DNA from: Coemansia sp. RSA 922
Lineage: Eukaryota; Kickxellomycota; Kickxellomycetes; Kickxellales; Kickxellaceae
Length of the DNA: 18,681 nucleotides
Assembly: GCA_027577415.1 (NCBI GenBank)
Contig: JANBQS010000410.1
Location: 1-18,681, forward strand
Direction of reading: 5' to 3'
Positions within the stretch are counted from its first letter, which is position 1; each line of letters begins with the position of its first letter. Below are positions 1 through 8,427 of this stretch, one piece after another. The position numbers and the translations under genes were made by a program. The notes beneath the pieces are model-generated. The model had not been told where the DNA came from, made no database searches, and saw only the letters and a list, made by a program, of their open reading frames with translations.

Positions 1-614
1 CGCTTGTTCGCTCCCCACAGGCCCAGAATCAGCGCTAATGCGCCGTTGACGGCAAAGGTAGCTACCCAGTAGCTCTCGCGGAAAGTGAACTTTGGATTCG
101 GCGCCGCCGGACATTCAGCCCACACACCAGTAGTGTCGCCACCGGGCCAGCCACTGCCCCAGATTGCAACCGTCTTGCTCTGGTCGACAATCCCAGCCTT
201 GGCACCACAAGCGCTGCGAATGTCGCTGTTTGCGTCCCATGGGCGGAACTGCTGAATAGTGACGTTAGGAATCGCCATACAAGGCACAAGGCTCCGGGCG
301 GCAGCCGGAAGCTGATCGCCGATGCGCGAGCAGTGGCAGGGGTTCAGCGCCTGGATGACGTCTGTGCACTTGGTGTGGCAAGCGCCGTCGGCACAAAAGG
401 ACTGACCGTCGGGGCACGAGGGCTGCAGTGATTCAGGACAGCGGGCTAGATCGCTAACACAGAGCGGTTTGCATACAATGCCGCGCACTTCACGCAGCTT
501 GCACTCGTTGCCATGAGCGTCGTAACGATTAACGTCGTGCCAGAGTTGGTTGCCGTAGACCGACTGAGCACTCAGAGCAGCCACAGCGGCCCAGAGCAGT
601 AGTGGTCGAGCCAT
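1..614 (-). CDS. Cysteine-rich ectodomain membrane protein, N-terminal part (partial, runs off left edge)
   Basis: An open frame runs from an ATG at 614 down to the window edge, giving 204 residues with no stop. Residues 1-20 are a hydrophobic signal peptide (MARPLLLWAAVAALSAQ...). Residues about 36-170 hold 13 cysteines (38, 48, 52, 59, 67, 74, 79, 83, 93, 95, 112, 136, 168), which suggests a disulfide-bonded lumenal or extracellular domain, with one N-glycosylation sequon (NVT, 117-119). Residues about 183-200 form a membrane segment (YWVATFAVNGALALILGLW). The coding sequence must continue to the left. I do not recognise the family with certainty. The layout of signal peptide, Cys-rich head and membrane helix faintly recalls N-termini of some zygomycete P5B-type cation ATPases, but no ATPase motif is within the window, so this is only a guess. 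The frame itself is well supported; the function is open. Confidence 0.6.
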   Translation of the reverse strand, partial: MARPLLLWAAVAALSAQSVYGNQLWHDVNRYDAHGNECKLREVRGIVCKPLCVSDLARCPESLQPSCPDGQSFCADGACHTKCTDVIQALNPCHCSRIGDQLPAAARSLVPCMAIPNVTIQQFRPWDANSDIRSACGAKAGIVDQSKTVAIWGSGWPGGDTTGVWAECPAAPNPKFTFRESYWVATFAVNGALALILGLWGANK

Positions 615-1024
615 CAAACGGGACCTGAAAGAGCTACTATAGTACAAGTAAAAAAATCAAAAAATAAGTTTAGTGCGCAAATAAAAGTGATGGCTCCGAG
701 CCTTGACACGCGAAAGAAGATAGAATAATACTTACACAATCACAAGCCACGGGGAAAGATAACGAGATCAGGAACAACTGACTATAGCGCCTTTGATATC
801 AGTAGCGAATCAAAAATTACGCACACTAGTCTCCTCGATAAAAAAATGCGGAGAAAAAATAACAAGCAATGGAAGCTACAGGGTGCAGAAAGGAACAGAG
901 GAAAAGGACAACTAGAGTTGCAGGTTGAAGAGGGCGCCTCTTCAGCTTTTGTGTTCTCGGGGTATGGTCAGACTGCAAGAGCCGACATAAGCTTGGTCAC
1001 ATTAGAAGAGATCTGCGCTGGCCC

Positions 1025-1038
1025 AAAAAAAAAAAAAA
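1025..1038. repeat. A14 homopolymer
   Basis: Fourteen consecutive A on the plus strand inside the gene-poor stretch. It is length-polymorphism and sequencing-error prone. Confidence 0.9.
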
Positions 1039-1092
1039 GAACTGGAGCAAAACATGCATGTCTGAAGGCGGATGTTTGATGGGCTCATGCAT

Positions 1093-1113
1093 CTCCTCCC
1101 TCCCTCCCTCCCC
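1093..1113. repeat. CTCC tetranucleotide microsatellite
   Basis: Four or so head-to-tail copies of a TCCC/CTCC unit in a pyrimidine tract of 21 bases. Simple repeat, no assigned function. Confidence 0.8.
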
Positions 1114-1801
1114 AGCATGCACGTTTGCATTTCTCGTAATGAGCGGCTAATGAAAATCACACTATACCCGGTATTACTATAGCCGCTTCCAAAGCCAATG
1201 TTGACACATGGGGGGTGCATGGATTTTTGTTAAAGAAACCAAATATCAACCCAGAAACAAAAAGAAAACTCCCTTTTTTCTTTGGGACAAACTGGATTGT
1301 TGGTACATGGAGTGACAAGGTGTGCGTTAATAAGTATAGGTGCATGCGCAATCGCCCATGCATAGTCAATCGCCGGTGTATTGTGGACATTTTTCGTGCA
1401 ACTTTATGCGGGTATATTGTGGACATGCTAATCAAGTGTCAGATTATCCATCGAAAATTCCAAATGATGTGCACAACCACTTTCCTAGCCAAATGGGGTA
1501 GGTTTGTATATGAGTTTGAAGCACGTAAAGAAAACTCGTACGGGTATGTGCAGGATGTTGGTAGCGATAGGCTCGCTAGATGTCGCCCGAGTAAGCAATG
1601 CAATTAGGTTAAAAACTTGGCAGAGAAAAAGAGATCTGGGAGATAGCTCGTTGTAATCTTTCTGATTACTTGGTGGTATGGGGTATATCTCTCACGCAAT
1701 GGATCGGAGCTGCATGAGGGAGTACCCCCCTTGTATAGTGCGCATGGAAGGAACAATTAATTAGCATTTCCGCTTGTTGTTGGGTAAGAACCTTGGAATA
1801 C

Positions 1802-1825
1802 ATCGTAATAAATCGTAATAAATCG
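1802..1825. repeat. 10-bp tandem repeat (ATCGTAATAA)
   Basis: Two full copies of ATCGTAATAA (1802-1811, 1812-1821) and a 4-base partial copy, followed directly by a GCATGC palindrome (1827-1832). It lies about 120 bases past the stop codon of the AAA-ATPase-like gene. Confidence 0.75.
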
Positions 1826-1947
1826 TGCATGCATAAACAGGTTACAAGTGTCACGAATGCGTGCTCGGGCGCTCAAGATACCGAAAACGTTGTGGCGGCT
1901 TGCATTGTCGCCACACATGCAAGATGAGTAAACCCAAGGTATTTAAT

Positions 1948-3795
1948 TCAAAGACAAGCAATAAGGCTTTCGAACTCACTAAAGATATCACGGTTAGGAA
2001 TACCCACATGCCCGTTTGGCAGCGGCGTGAGGTAACCCGCTTGGTAAAGTAGGCTAAACGCTGTTTCTGCAGCAAGATTCTCGTTAGACCAGTTCTGATA
2101 ATCGTCAATCTGGGCATTAAAGCAAACTTTGGCCAACTTGTCTAGGCTCGCCGTGTCAATTCCAAAAGACTGATTTGCCTCGTGGCTATAAGCAACGTCA
2201 TTGAACATGGCCAAACCCGTTTTCTCGCTGAGGATTCGGCTTTCAAGAGCGCCCTTGGTTGACATGTTACCATACTGGTACGCAGATCTTAAGTAGTACT
2301 CGTTTATGAGTCGGTTGGCGTACATGCGGAACAGGCTAGCATCTTTGGCACGTAGACTGCGGATCATTGACAAGCTTCCTACCCGAGTCCAATATGGCTT
2401 TTCTCCTGCTGGCTTGATAATGTCAATCGAGACTGACTCTCTGGTGTCGTGAAAGAAAGACATAATGGCGTGTATGTTAAAGATAAAGCGTTGCTGACCG
2501 TACACGTATCCGTCAAAGTGCTTGAAGCAGAATGCTAGCAGCTCTCGTTTGAACAGGTCAACACCTGTTGCGAATTTGTTAGGGTCATGCTGCTTGACGT
2601 GGTCACAAACCAGGCAGTAAACTTCGGCTGCGGTTAAGTTGAAGGCCACATCAAATGGATTTGTGCAAAGCTTTTCTGAGAAGAGTCCAGTATGAGCCTG
2701 AAACACTTTAGTGTCACTGTCCCCAGAAAATACGCCGCTAAGAGGAACTTTGAACACGCCCACCAAGAGTCCAAGTCGTAGATAAGGGTTGTTCTACAAA
2801 TGCAAAGCCAGCGTCGGTGTTAGTAGCGAGCTTAATAAAGTGGTAGCAAGTGCGGCTGAATAAGTTAGTTGACTTACCTTGAATAGAGCCGAGTAGAACT
2901 GGCTATAGACGCCAACAATATCCTTGCACGCCTCCTTGCCAATGCCAAGCTCACGAGGTGCGCAAAAGATGGGCTTGTCATACTCGTCGATAGTGACAAC
3001 GGAGCCTCGTCCATCGAAACAATTGTACAACACCTCCATTAAAGCTTTTAAAAAGTCGCCACAATCATCGCCAGTTATCGAGCTATCTGCTAGAAGCTTC
3101 TCATAAGCCGCATGGATTCCCCGAATGGCAAGTTTCATGTCACCAGCAGATTCAAAGCGCCCAAGGTTGTCTCCCTGCAAAGTGTTGGGAAGAGATCCCA
3201 GATACTCAATGCAATCCTTGTAGGCGATTATAACATTGCCCCGCAAGATACTAATCGCCTCTTCGGCAGTCCGCGGCATACTGCGCTACAACCCGGATTA
3301 TAGTATAAAAACAAATGTCGGTTAGCAACAAAGATCGTCGGATACACAAGCTACATTATTTTTCATTTGCATGCTTTCAACATGAAAGCTTACCGAAAAG
3401 TTCAAAACAAACACGGGATACTTTGCAAAGTGGTCGTTGAAAAATGTTGGATGTTGCCTAAACAAGTCAGATTTCTCAAAGTGGCGACGCCGGTCCGCCA
3501 GTGTCATTGTAGAAGAGTTTGTTGCTAAGAATGAAGCCAACATGCTCACAAAGGTCGACTTGCCTGACTTGCGCGGAGCGAGGCCTATCATAACATCTGC
3601 GCCATAGGTCATTACCCTTTTGATTGACAGAGACTTGTCAACCATCTTGCGATTGTCTCTAACAAAGCTCTCCCAGCTACTTTCGCCCATGAGGATATCA
3701 CCGCCACAAACACTACCATGTGTCGAGGCAGCTAATCCAGAGGTTGACGGCTTGTCGATGTGGGCATTTGTCCTAGCACGGCCAGAGTCCATCAT
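1948..3795 (-). CDS. AAA-ATPase-like domain protein (PF09820-type), three exons
   Basis: Three minus-strand exons (3795-3394, 3285-2878, 2793-1948) join in phase 0 to give 551 residues. Exon 1 carries a Walker A-like loop (APRKSGKST, residues 73-81), a variant of the usual family RPRRFGKS. Exon 2 carries the hallmark acidic Walker B-like motif (TIDEYDKPI, about 232-240). Exon 3 continues with NNPYLRLGLLVGVFKV, a glycine/serine loop, and an FDGYVYG...FNIHAIMSFF block that matches the family's FxGY...YNPxSIxxFL pattern. The family occurs in bacteria, often fused to a PD-(D/E)XK nuclease, and as many copies in some early-diverging fungi; its role there is unknown to me. No nuclease domain follows here: the protein stops soon after LLYQAGYLT...IPNRDIF. 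The start at the tandem MM (3795) is preferred to an in-frame ATG at 3888, which would add a hydrophobic extension unlike the family. It is the only multi-intron gene in the window, and looks more AT-rich than its neighbours. Confidence 0.8.
2794..2877 (-). other. Intron 2 of the AAA-ATPase-like gene
   Basis: Perfect donor AAG|GTAAGT (from 2877), perfect branch site TACTAAC at 2825-2819, and acceptor TTTGTAG ending at 2794. It is 84 nt and phase 0. It joins ...YSALFK to NNPYLRLGL. Reading through ends at a stop directly at the intron's 3' end. Confidence 0.92.
3286..3393 (-). other. Intron 1 of the AAA-ATPase-like gene
   Basis: Donor TCG|GTAAGC after residue 134 (intron from 3393), branch-like GCTAAC at 3326-3321, acceptor TTGTAG ending at 3286. 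It is 108 nt and phase 0. Reading through the donor soon meets stops (3322), and splicing joins ...FVLNFS to RSMPRTAEEA. A second AG five bases downstream (3281) would shift frame, so the first AG is used. Confidence 0.85.
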
Positions 3796-4254
3796 TAGCG
3801 CGAGTATACAAAGCTTTGGGCTACTAATAGTAAAAACAATAACCATGTGTATATTAGTAATGTTAGCAAGGCGGTGTACGAATGGCACGTCAGTATAAAA
3901 GTTGGTTATGATGTTTGCCTTTTAAGAATAACTGAAACACAATATCTCGAGCTGAGAGCGAAAAGTAAAAAATACCAACAAAGAGTATTGTAGCTAGTGG
4001 TTGGAGAGCCAAGAGGGAAGAGAGCCGCAGCAAGAGCTGACAGCGCAACGTCAGCACTAGGAGGCTTGGTGGCAGATCGCCAAATAGAGCTGCAGAGATG
4101 AGCAGAGAATTGAATCAGAGATCACGCACACCCATATCAAGAATCCATCGCCTGCATTGTCGTTGGTCCGGGGCATGCAGGGCGGACGACAAGATCGTCC
4201 GTGTTTTTGCGCTTTCATTCTTGGCTCCCCTCTGTAAAACTACAAACTGCTCCG
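3796..4254. promoter_or_regulatory. Divergent promoter region between the AAA-ATPase-like gene and CTC1
   Basis: This stretch of 459 bases separates two start codons that face away from each other. It holds a TATAAAA box on the plus strand (3895-3901), an A-rich segment (about 3930-3975), and a short inverted repeat, GCTGAC...GTCAGC, with an 8-base loop (4036-4055). An upstream reading frame starts at 4098. No further gene is seen. Confidence 0.5.
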
Positions 4255-4286
4255 ATGGACCCGTCGACGCTCGTGCGCGTGTGTAG
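4098..4286 (+). promoter_or_regulatory. Upstream ORF overlapping the CTC1 start
   Basis: A 62-codon frame opens at an ATG at 4098 and closes with TAG at 4284-4286, overlapping the CTC1 start (4255) by 32 bases in another frame. If transcription starts upstream of 4098, ribosomes translating it would pass the CTC1 start, so it could damp CTC1 output. The peptide resembles nothing known to me. It may equally lie outside the transcript. Confidence 0.35.
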
Positions 4287-7200
4287 CCTGGCTAGCGTAC
4301 GCCGTGCCATGCAGTCAATCCAGTCAGGTACTACAGCACCTGGCAGCCGATGGTTTGGATCGAGTGGCGGGTGCGCACTACTAGGAAAGTTTCGCGTGGC
4401 AGAACGCGTCGAAACGTATGACTACCCACCTTTTCACATTCCCTCAGGCTGCATGGTATTCATTGACCATGGCCCGCAGCTGCCACGAGAGGAGATACGA
4501 TGTTTGGCTCTCAGCCCGCAGCCCACATGGTTTGGCGGCGACACGCTGGTCTTGTTGACTGACTGGCGCTACGTGTCGCAACAAGAGACGCAACGCAGCC
4601 AGTCTGCCGCTGCGTATGTCTTTATTGAACTTTTGTCACCACCTGTGCTGCTGCCAGCGACAACAGTACTGTCTGATATAGAGAGGCCATTATCGTGGTG
4701 GCTCAAGCGCCAGGTGTACCCCGAGCTCGAGCTCGAAGATCGATTTTTTGCTGACATGCGGAAAGCCCCACCGCTAGATAGCAAAACGGCTGCCGCTATT
4801 CTTGCTCGCGAGCTTAGGAGAGGAAACCGATTCCGTGCAGAAGACATGTCGCAAGTGTCATCTGTACTTGGGCGTGTCAGCGCAGTGGGGTCGCTGATGC
4901 CCACGAAGAAAATAAGCGAAGACGATGGCTTTGGTTTTCTCATCGATATTTCAATCGACTATGCCTCGGTCGACGACAAGCAGGCGTCGTCAGTTCCTGT
5001 GCTGTTGTGTGGTCGACGATTTCAGGGACTGTTTGCCTCCTTGGGCATTGGCGACTCTCTGTTCGTCAGCGGCTTGATTTCGATGCCGCTCTATATTGAG
5101 GGCGCTGACACAGCTTCGATGTTTGTTACATCGTTAGAGGCTAGCGCATATCGAATTGATGACTTTGACGGACTTGACGAGGCTAGCGTGCGACTTCCAG
5201 CACAGTCGCAGCAGCCATTTACACAGGCCTCGCAAGATTCGCTGTTCTCGCGCATTGCGCCAAGCATCGCTGCGACTGACGCCAGTGGAATACACTGCAA
5301 TACTTTTCCGAACAGCCAACATTCCGACTCTTGGCAGCTGAGTCAAGCGAGTCTGTCGCAGTCAACCGTGCAAAAAATAGAGTCCGGTGACGGCCACCTC
5401 CTAGTCCATCGCAATCGAGTCGAGAGCTATTCGGGACTTGTAACTCGCGTGATAGATGCCACATTGGGTATCTATTTGGTAGACGACTGTCACATATTAA
5501 TGTTGACGTATTGGCCACAACGCTCGCTGCTCTCGGTTCTGCGTCCTGGCACTCGCGTGATGCTGGACAATATGCACGTACTGTTGCTGGCAAACTCGAA
5601 AGGATACCACTGGACCTGGCTCAGGCGGATATGGCCACAATCTCTCGAGCAGCCAACACCAATAGACGAGCATAGGGCGCTTGCCTTTGGCGCCTGTGCT
5701 CGGTCCTCTGTTCGCATCGTCGAGTTTGCTGATACAGTCGATCCTGGTCCGACGAACTCGGTTATTGCTGGTAATTTAGCAGCCTACGTAGCGAGGCGAG
5801 CGGGCGGACTAGTGCGCATGGTAGAGGCTATAGAGGCATTCTGGAGGCTACAAGTAAAATTTCCTGACGGTCTAAGTGCAAACACACGAGCAGAGGCCCA
5901 TGATGTCACTAAGACGATAATGGGCCTAGCACTACGGCTTGTTGGCCACCCACATTCAAGTACGACTGGCAAGCCCTCTAGTTATCGACGACTATATTTG
6001 GAGTTTTTAGACCACAGACGATGCACCAGCGTAGACTGTATGAGAGGACAGCCGGTCTCTCGAGTCGTTTCGCTTGGCGATATTGTTCAACGAGTTCTCT
6101 CGTGGAAAAGGGAGATCCAGGACCCTGTTATCTCGTCAAACCTACAACGTAGCTCCGAGTTAGCGAGTGGCACATCGGCAACCGAGGAGGTGCGAGTAAC
6201 GAATACGTACCCAGCAGAGTTGAATTTTGGCGCATTCCCATTGATAGGGCGCCTTGTGCTTCGGCAGCGAGGTAGCTTGTATCTACAGGATGCAACCGGT
6301 TTGCTCCAAATTCGACCTACTGCCGTCTCTGCCGAATCTGAAGATCCAGAGATGCTGCGCTTAGAGTTTTCTGGCCAAGCCCTTATCGGCCATATTTACT
6401 CATGGAGCCATTGGCGATTAACCACGGAGGTAGTCAACATTGCGCCAGTTGTTAGCAGTTTCGGCCCGGCGACTGCAAGTGATTTGACACCATTCGAGCT
6501 GATATACGTTGCGGCGGCCATTCCGACTATTATCTACGCCGACCACGACTTTGGGTGCGACAACGAGGTAGGCGAGCGCACGGATGCCAGTGTTGCTCAG
6601 AGCTTTTTGCTGGTCGTTCACTCTCAGAGTCCAGTGGCTCTCGCACCATGGAGTAAAAAGAGCAAAACCAGCATTGATAGCGATAGCAGCAGTAGCAGTA
6701 GTGGTAATGTTAGTATTGGCAGCAGCAACAGCGGGGCTAGAGTACGAACTTCTCGGACAGCTGTAAAGGGTACTGGGTTGAGGATTGGCTACTCTGAGTT
6801 CCACACGCTTAATGAAAGTGGGGCCAAGGACGCAGAAAATGGCACATTGCGCATCAGCGTCCGTGAGACATCGGATCTACTGACTTGCGTAGTCTCCTAT
6901 GACCCCGACCAACTGCCCGTCAGCCTTATACCAGGCTGTGCATATGTAGTGTGCGTTGCTGACCCGTCGATGATTACGTACTGTAGCTCTGGCGGCAAGG
7001 ATATTCAGATTGAGCTCCAGAGCTCTTGCCATGTGCACCCGACATGGATTGCTGCTACCGACTGCTCAGGCGCAGACGGCAAGGCATACGTAACCAAGCA
7101 ACATTATGAACTCTTGTCGCAGGCTTCTGGCGGCGACCAGCCTATACATATCCCGACGATCCAGATAGACACAGCTAGCAGCAGCCTCTTGGACTGCATT

Positions 7201-8322
7201 CGGCCACCTCCAGTTTATCCCGTGCGGGAACTACACTCCTTGCTTGCGTGCTTGCAACGGACAGATCAACGAACGGATGGCAATTCTCGCCCAGGCGATT
7301 TTGTCTCGGTGCATGGAACGGTAACAAAGCGCGGCATCAAGAAAGCAGTAACATTTGCCAGCAATAGCTCAGGCAAGTTGCGACTAGGCAACAAGCGGTC
7401 AAAGCTGCATGGCGACTCGGTAGGGCTATTGGCCGGGCGCTTTGACACGCGCATCGTTCTGCGCGACGACAGGGACAGCGAGAGCACAGTCACTTTGTAC
7501 ATTGAGCTATCGAGTTTTGCACATCCGCTTGGCCTGGTGCCTGGCACTCGAGTGGTGGTCCGTGATGCTCGCTTGGATGTGGCTAAAGGCTCGGGCCGAC
7601 CGTACTTGCGTGGCGTTGCTGCTACCAGCTTCCAAACGATCGCTGCTAAGCAAGCGCCGGATTCTCTAGTGCAAGCACCTAGCCAGGCTACTAGAGACGC
7701 CGAAACAGAGCGCGTGAGCATCGGCCAGATCTATGGCCAGCATATCAGCAAAGCGACATTCCACTGCAATGTCAGCACCATCGAGCGGCTTCACATATCA
7801 GTTGCTTGTAAGGAATGCAAGCAGGCGGTGTGCGAAATGTTGTGTGCGTGTGCTGGCCGCCGGCATAAAATAGCCACCAACTCGGCAACGATGCTAGTGA
7901 GCATCGAGCTGTGCTGTCGGGTAGCGGACGGCAGCGGCGTTGCACGCTTGGTGGTATCCGACGAAGCCACGCTAGCCGAGACACTGGGTCTATCGGCGAC
8001 CGAGGTCACAGAGCTGTTTAGCTTGGCTGCGCGGTCGAGCGATGGCCAGCTGCTTTGGATGCCGCAGCAAGAGGAGCATGACATCGAGGCAAACAGGATC
8101 ATCTCACGAGCTGCTGCAGCGTTGCCAACTGTCGCCTTGCGTGTGGAGGGGGCAGTCCAGAGAGAACATCTATCGCACTTGAATGAGCAGCGGCAGCCGT
8201 TGCGCCTTGGCGGTCAGTCCCTCCTCGTTCGTCAGCAGCATTTGCCCAAAGTATCTGTACTTCACATAACTCGTCTAACAACACCAGCGCTGTGCCTGCA
8301 GCTGTTGGCGGATTTAGGCTGA
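4255..8322 (+). CDS. CTC1: Probable CST complex subunit CTC1 (telomere capping, multi-OB-fold protein)
   Basis: A single uninterrupted frame of 1355 residues from the first in-frame ATG (CCGATGG, 4255); family members are about 1100-1300 residues. It is built of repeated beta-rich OB-fold-like blocks. At 393-446 comes SGLVTRVIDATLGIYLVDD... then LRPGTRVMLDNMHVLLL, and at 660-690 FPLIGRLVLRQRGSLYLQDATG, both strongly reminiscent of CTC1 OB signatures. A third block lies about 1015-1125 (GDFVSVHGTV...VPGTRVVVRDARL). The C-terminal block (1168-1350) has a cysteine cluster (1185, 1188, 1193, 1197, 1199) like the zinc ribbon inserted in the last large OB fold of RPA70/CTC1. A Ser-rich linker lies at 806-827. 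CTC1, with STN1 and TEN1, binds single-stranded telomeric DNA and helps DNA polymerase alpha fill in the C-strand. Alternatives are another RPA-like multi-OB protein. Sequence conservation is low, so the assignment rests on motif texture and size. Confidence 0.65.
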   Translation: MDPSTLVRVCSLASVRRAMQSIQSGTTAPGSRWFGSSGGCALLGKFRVAERVETYDYPPFHIPSGCMVFIDHGPQLPREEIRCLALSPQPTWFGGDTLVLLTDWRYVSQQETQRSQSAAAYVFIELLSPPVLLPATTVLSDIERPLSWWLKRQVYPELELEDRFFADMRKAPPLDSKTAAAILARELRRGNRFRAEDMSQVSSVLGRVSAVGSLMPTKKISEDDGFGFLIDISIDYASVDDKQASSVPVLLCGRRFQGLFASLGIGDSLFVSGLISMPLYIEGADTASMFVTSLEASAYRIDDFDGLDEASVRLPAQSQQPFTQASQDSLFSRIAPSIAATDASGIHCNTFPNSQHSDSWQLSQASLSQSTVQKIESGDGHLLVHRNRVESYSGLVTRVIDATLGIYLVDDCHILMLTYWPQRSLLSVLRPGTRVMLDNMHVLLLANSKGYHWTWLRRIWPQSLEQPTPIDEHRALAFGACARSSVRIVEFADTVDPGPTNSVIAGNLAAYVARRAGGLVRMVEAIEAFWRLQVKFPDGLSANTRAEAHDVTKTIMGLALRLVGHPHSSTTGKPSSYRRLYLEFLDHRRCTSVDCMRGQPVSRVVSLGDIVQRVLSWKREIQDPVISSNLQRSSELASGTSATEEVRVTNTYPAELNFGAFPLIGRLVLRQRGSLYLQDATGLLQIRPTAVSAESEDPEMLRLEFSGQALIGHIYSWSHWRLTTEVVNIAPVVSSFGPATASDLTPFELIYVAAAIPTIIYADHDFGCDNEVGERTDASVAQSFLLVVHSQSPVALAPWSKKSKTSIDSDSSSSSSGNVSIGSSNSGARVRTSRTAVKGTGLRIGYSEFHTLNESGAKDAENGTLRISVRETSDLLTCVVSYDPDQLPVSLIPGCAYVVCVADPSMITYCSSGGKDIQIELQSSCHVHPTWIAATDCSGADGKAYVTKQHYELLSQASGGDQPIHIPTIQIDTASSSLLDCIRPPPVYPVRELHSLLACLQRTDQRTDGNSRPGDFVSVHGTVTKRGIKKAVTFASNSSGKLRLGNKRSKLHGDSVGLLAGRFDTRIVLRDDRDSESTVTLYIELSSFAHPLGLVPGTRVVVRDARLDVAKGSGRPYLRGVAATSFQTIAAKQAPDSLVQAPSQATRDAETERVSIGQIYGQHISKATFHCNVSTIERLHISVACKECKQAVCEMLCACAGRRHKIATNSATMLVSIELCCRVADGSGVARLVVSDEATLAETLGLSATEVTELFSLAARSSDGQLLWMPQQEEHDIEANRIISRAAAALPTVALRVEGAVQREHLSHLNEQRQPLRLGGQSLLVRQQHLPKVSVLHITRLTTPALCLQLLADLG
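6676..6735 (+). repeat. Degenerate AGC/AGT (Ser) repeat inside CTC1
   Basis: A run of AGC, AGT and GAT codons encodes SIDSDSSSSSSGNVSIGSSN, a flexible acidic-Ser linker between predicted OB folds. It is degenerate at the DNA level, so it is probably stable. Confidence 0.7.
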
Positions 8323-8427
8323 TATCAGATCTAGCAAGCCCTTTTGATCATGTCCCTCTCACCTCTTTTGCCTTTTTATGCTCTTGATTTAGCCTTGTCA
8401 AAAAACATTTGTATTATTTCCCTTAGA

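Larger units (their letters stand above)
615..1947. other. Gene-poor intergenic stretch with simple repeats
   Basis: About 1.3 kb between the left-edge gene and the 3' end of the AAA-ATPase-like gene. It is AT-rich, with many stops in all frames. The longest open frames (846-1079 + and 1215-1607 +) have low-complexity, basic or Met/Cys-rich translations that match no family I know, and I do not call them genes. It holds an A14 run at 1025-1038, a CTCC repeat at 1093-1113, a repeated ATTGTGGACAT at 1380-1390 and 1416-1426, and a 10-bp tandem repeat at 1802-1825. The first about 200 bases (615-800) presumably carry the promoter of the minus-strand gene. No tRNA, snoRNA or terminal inverted repeats could be recognised by eye. 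Confidence 0.6.

Noticed and set aside
846..1079. 77-codon plus-strand open frame
   Set aside because: It runs through the A14 homopolymer, has basic low-complexity translation and no family resemblance.
1215..1607. 130-codon plus-strand open frame in the gene-poor stretch
   Set aside because: The translation is Cys/Met/Lys-rich with no recognisable domain, its start lies in AT-rich sequence, and a minus-strand frame of similar length overlaps it. Best read as chance.
1115..1832. Repeated GCATGC palindromes (1115, 1342, 1827)
   Set aside because: The same 6-mer also occurs in coding regions and introns elsewhere in the window (3369, 4173, 8524, 9969, 10413), so there is no local enrichment worth claiming.
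1974..1979. GTGAGT donor-like site near the 3' end of the AAA-ATPase-like gene (minus strand)
   Set aside because: It falls inside IPNRDIFSEFESLI, which fits the family's coding consensus, and no clear branch and acceptor with a continuing exon was found downstream.
4036..4055. Inverted repeat GCTGAC/GTCAGC as a hairpin terminator or operator
   Set aside because: Six-base arms with an 8-base loop in a eukaryotic promoter are expected by chance.
7266..7721. 151-codon minus-strand frame inside CTC1
   Set aside because: Ser/Arg/Leu-rich antisense shadow without a start context or domain.
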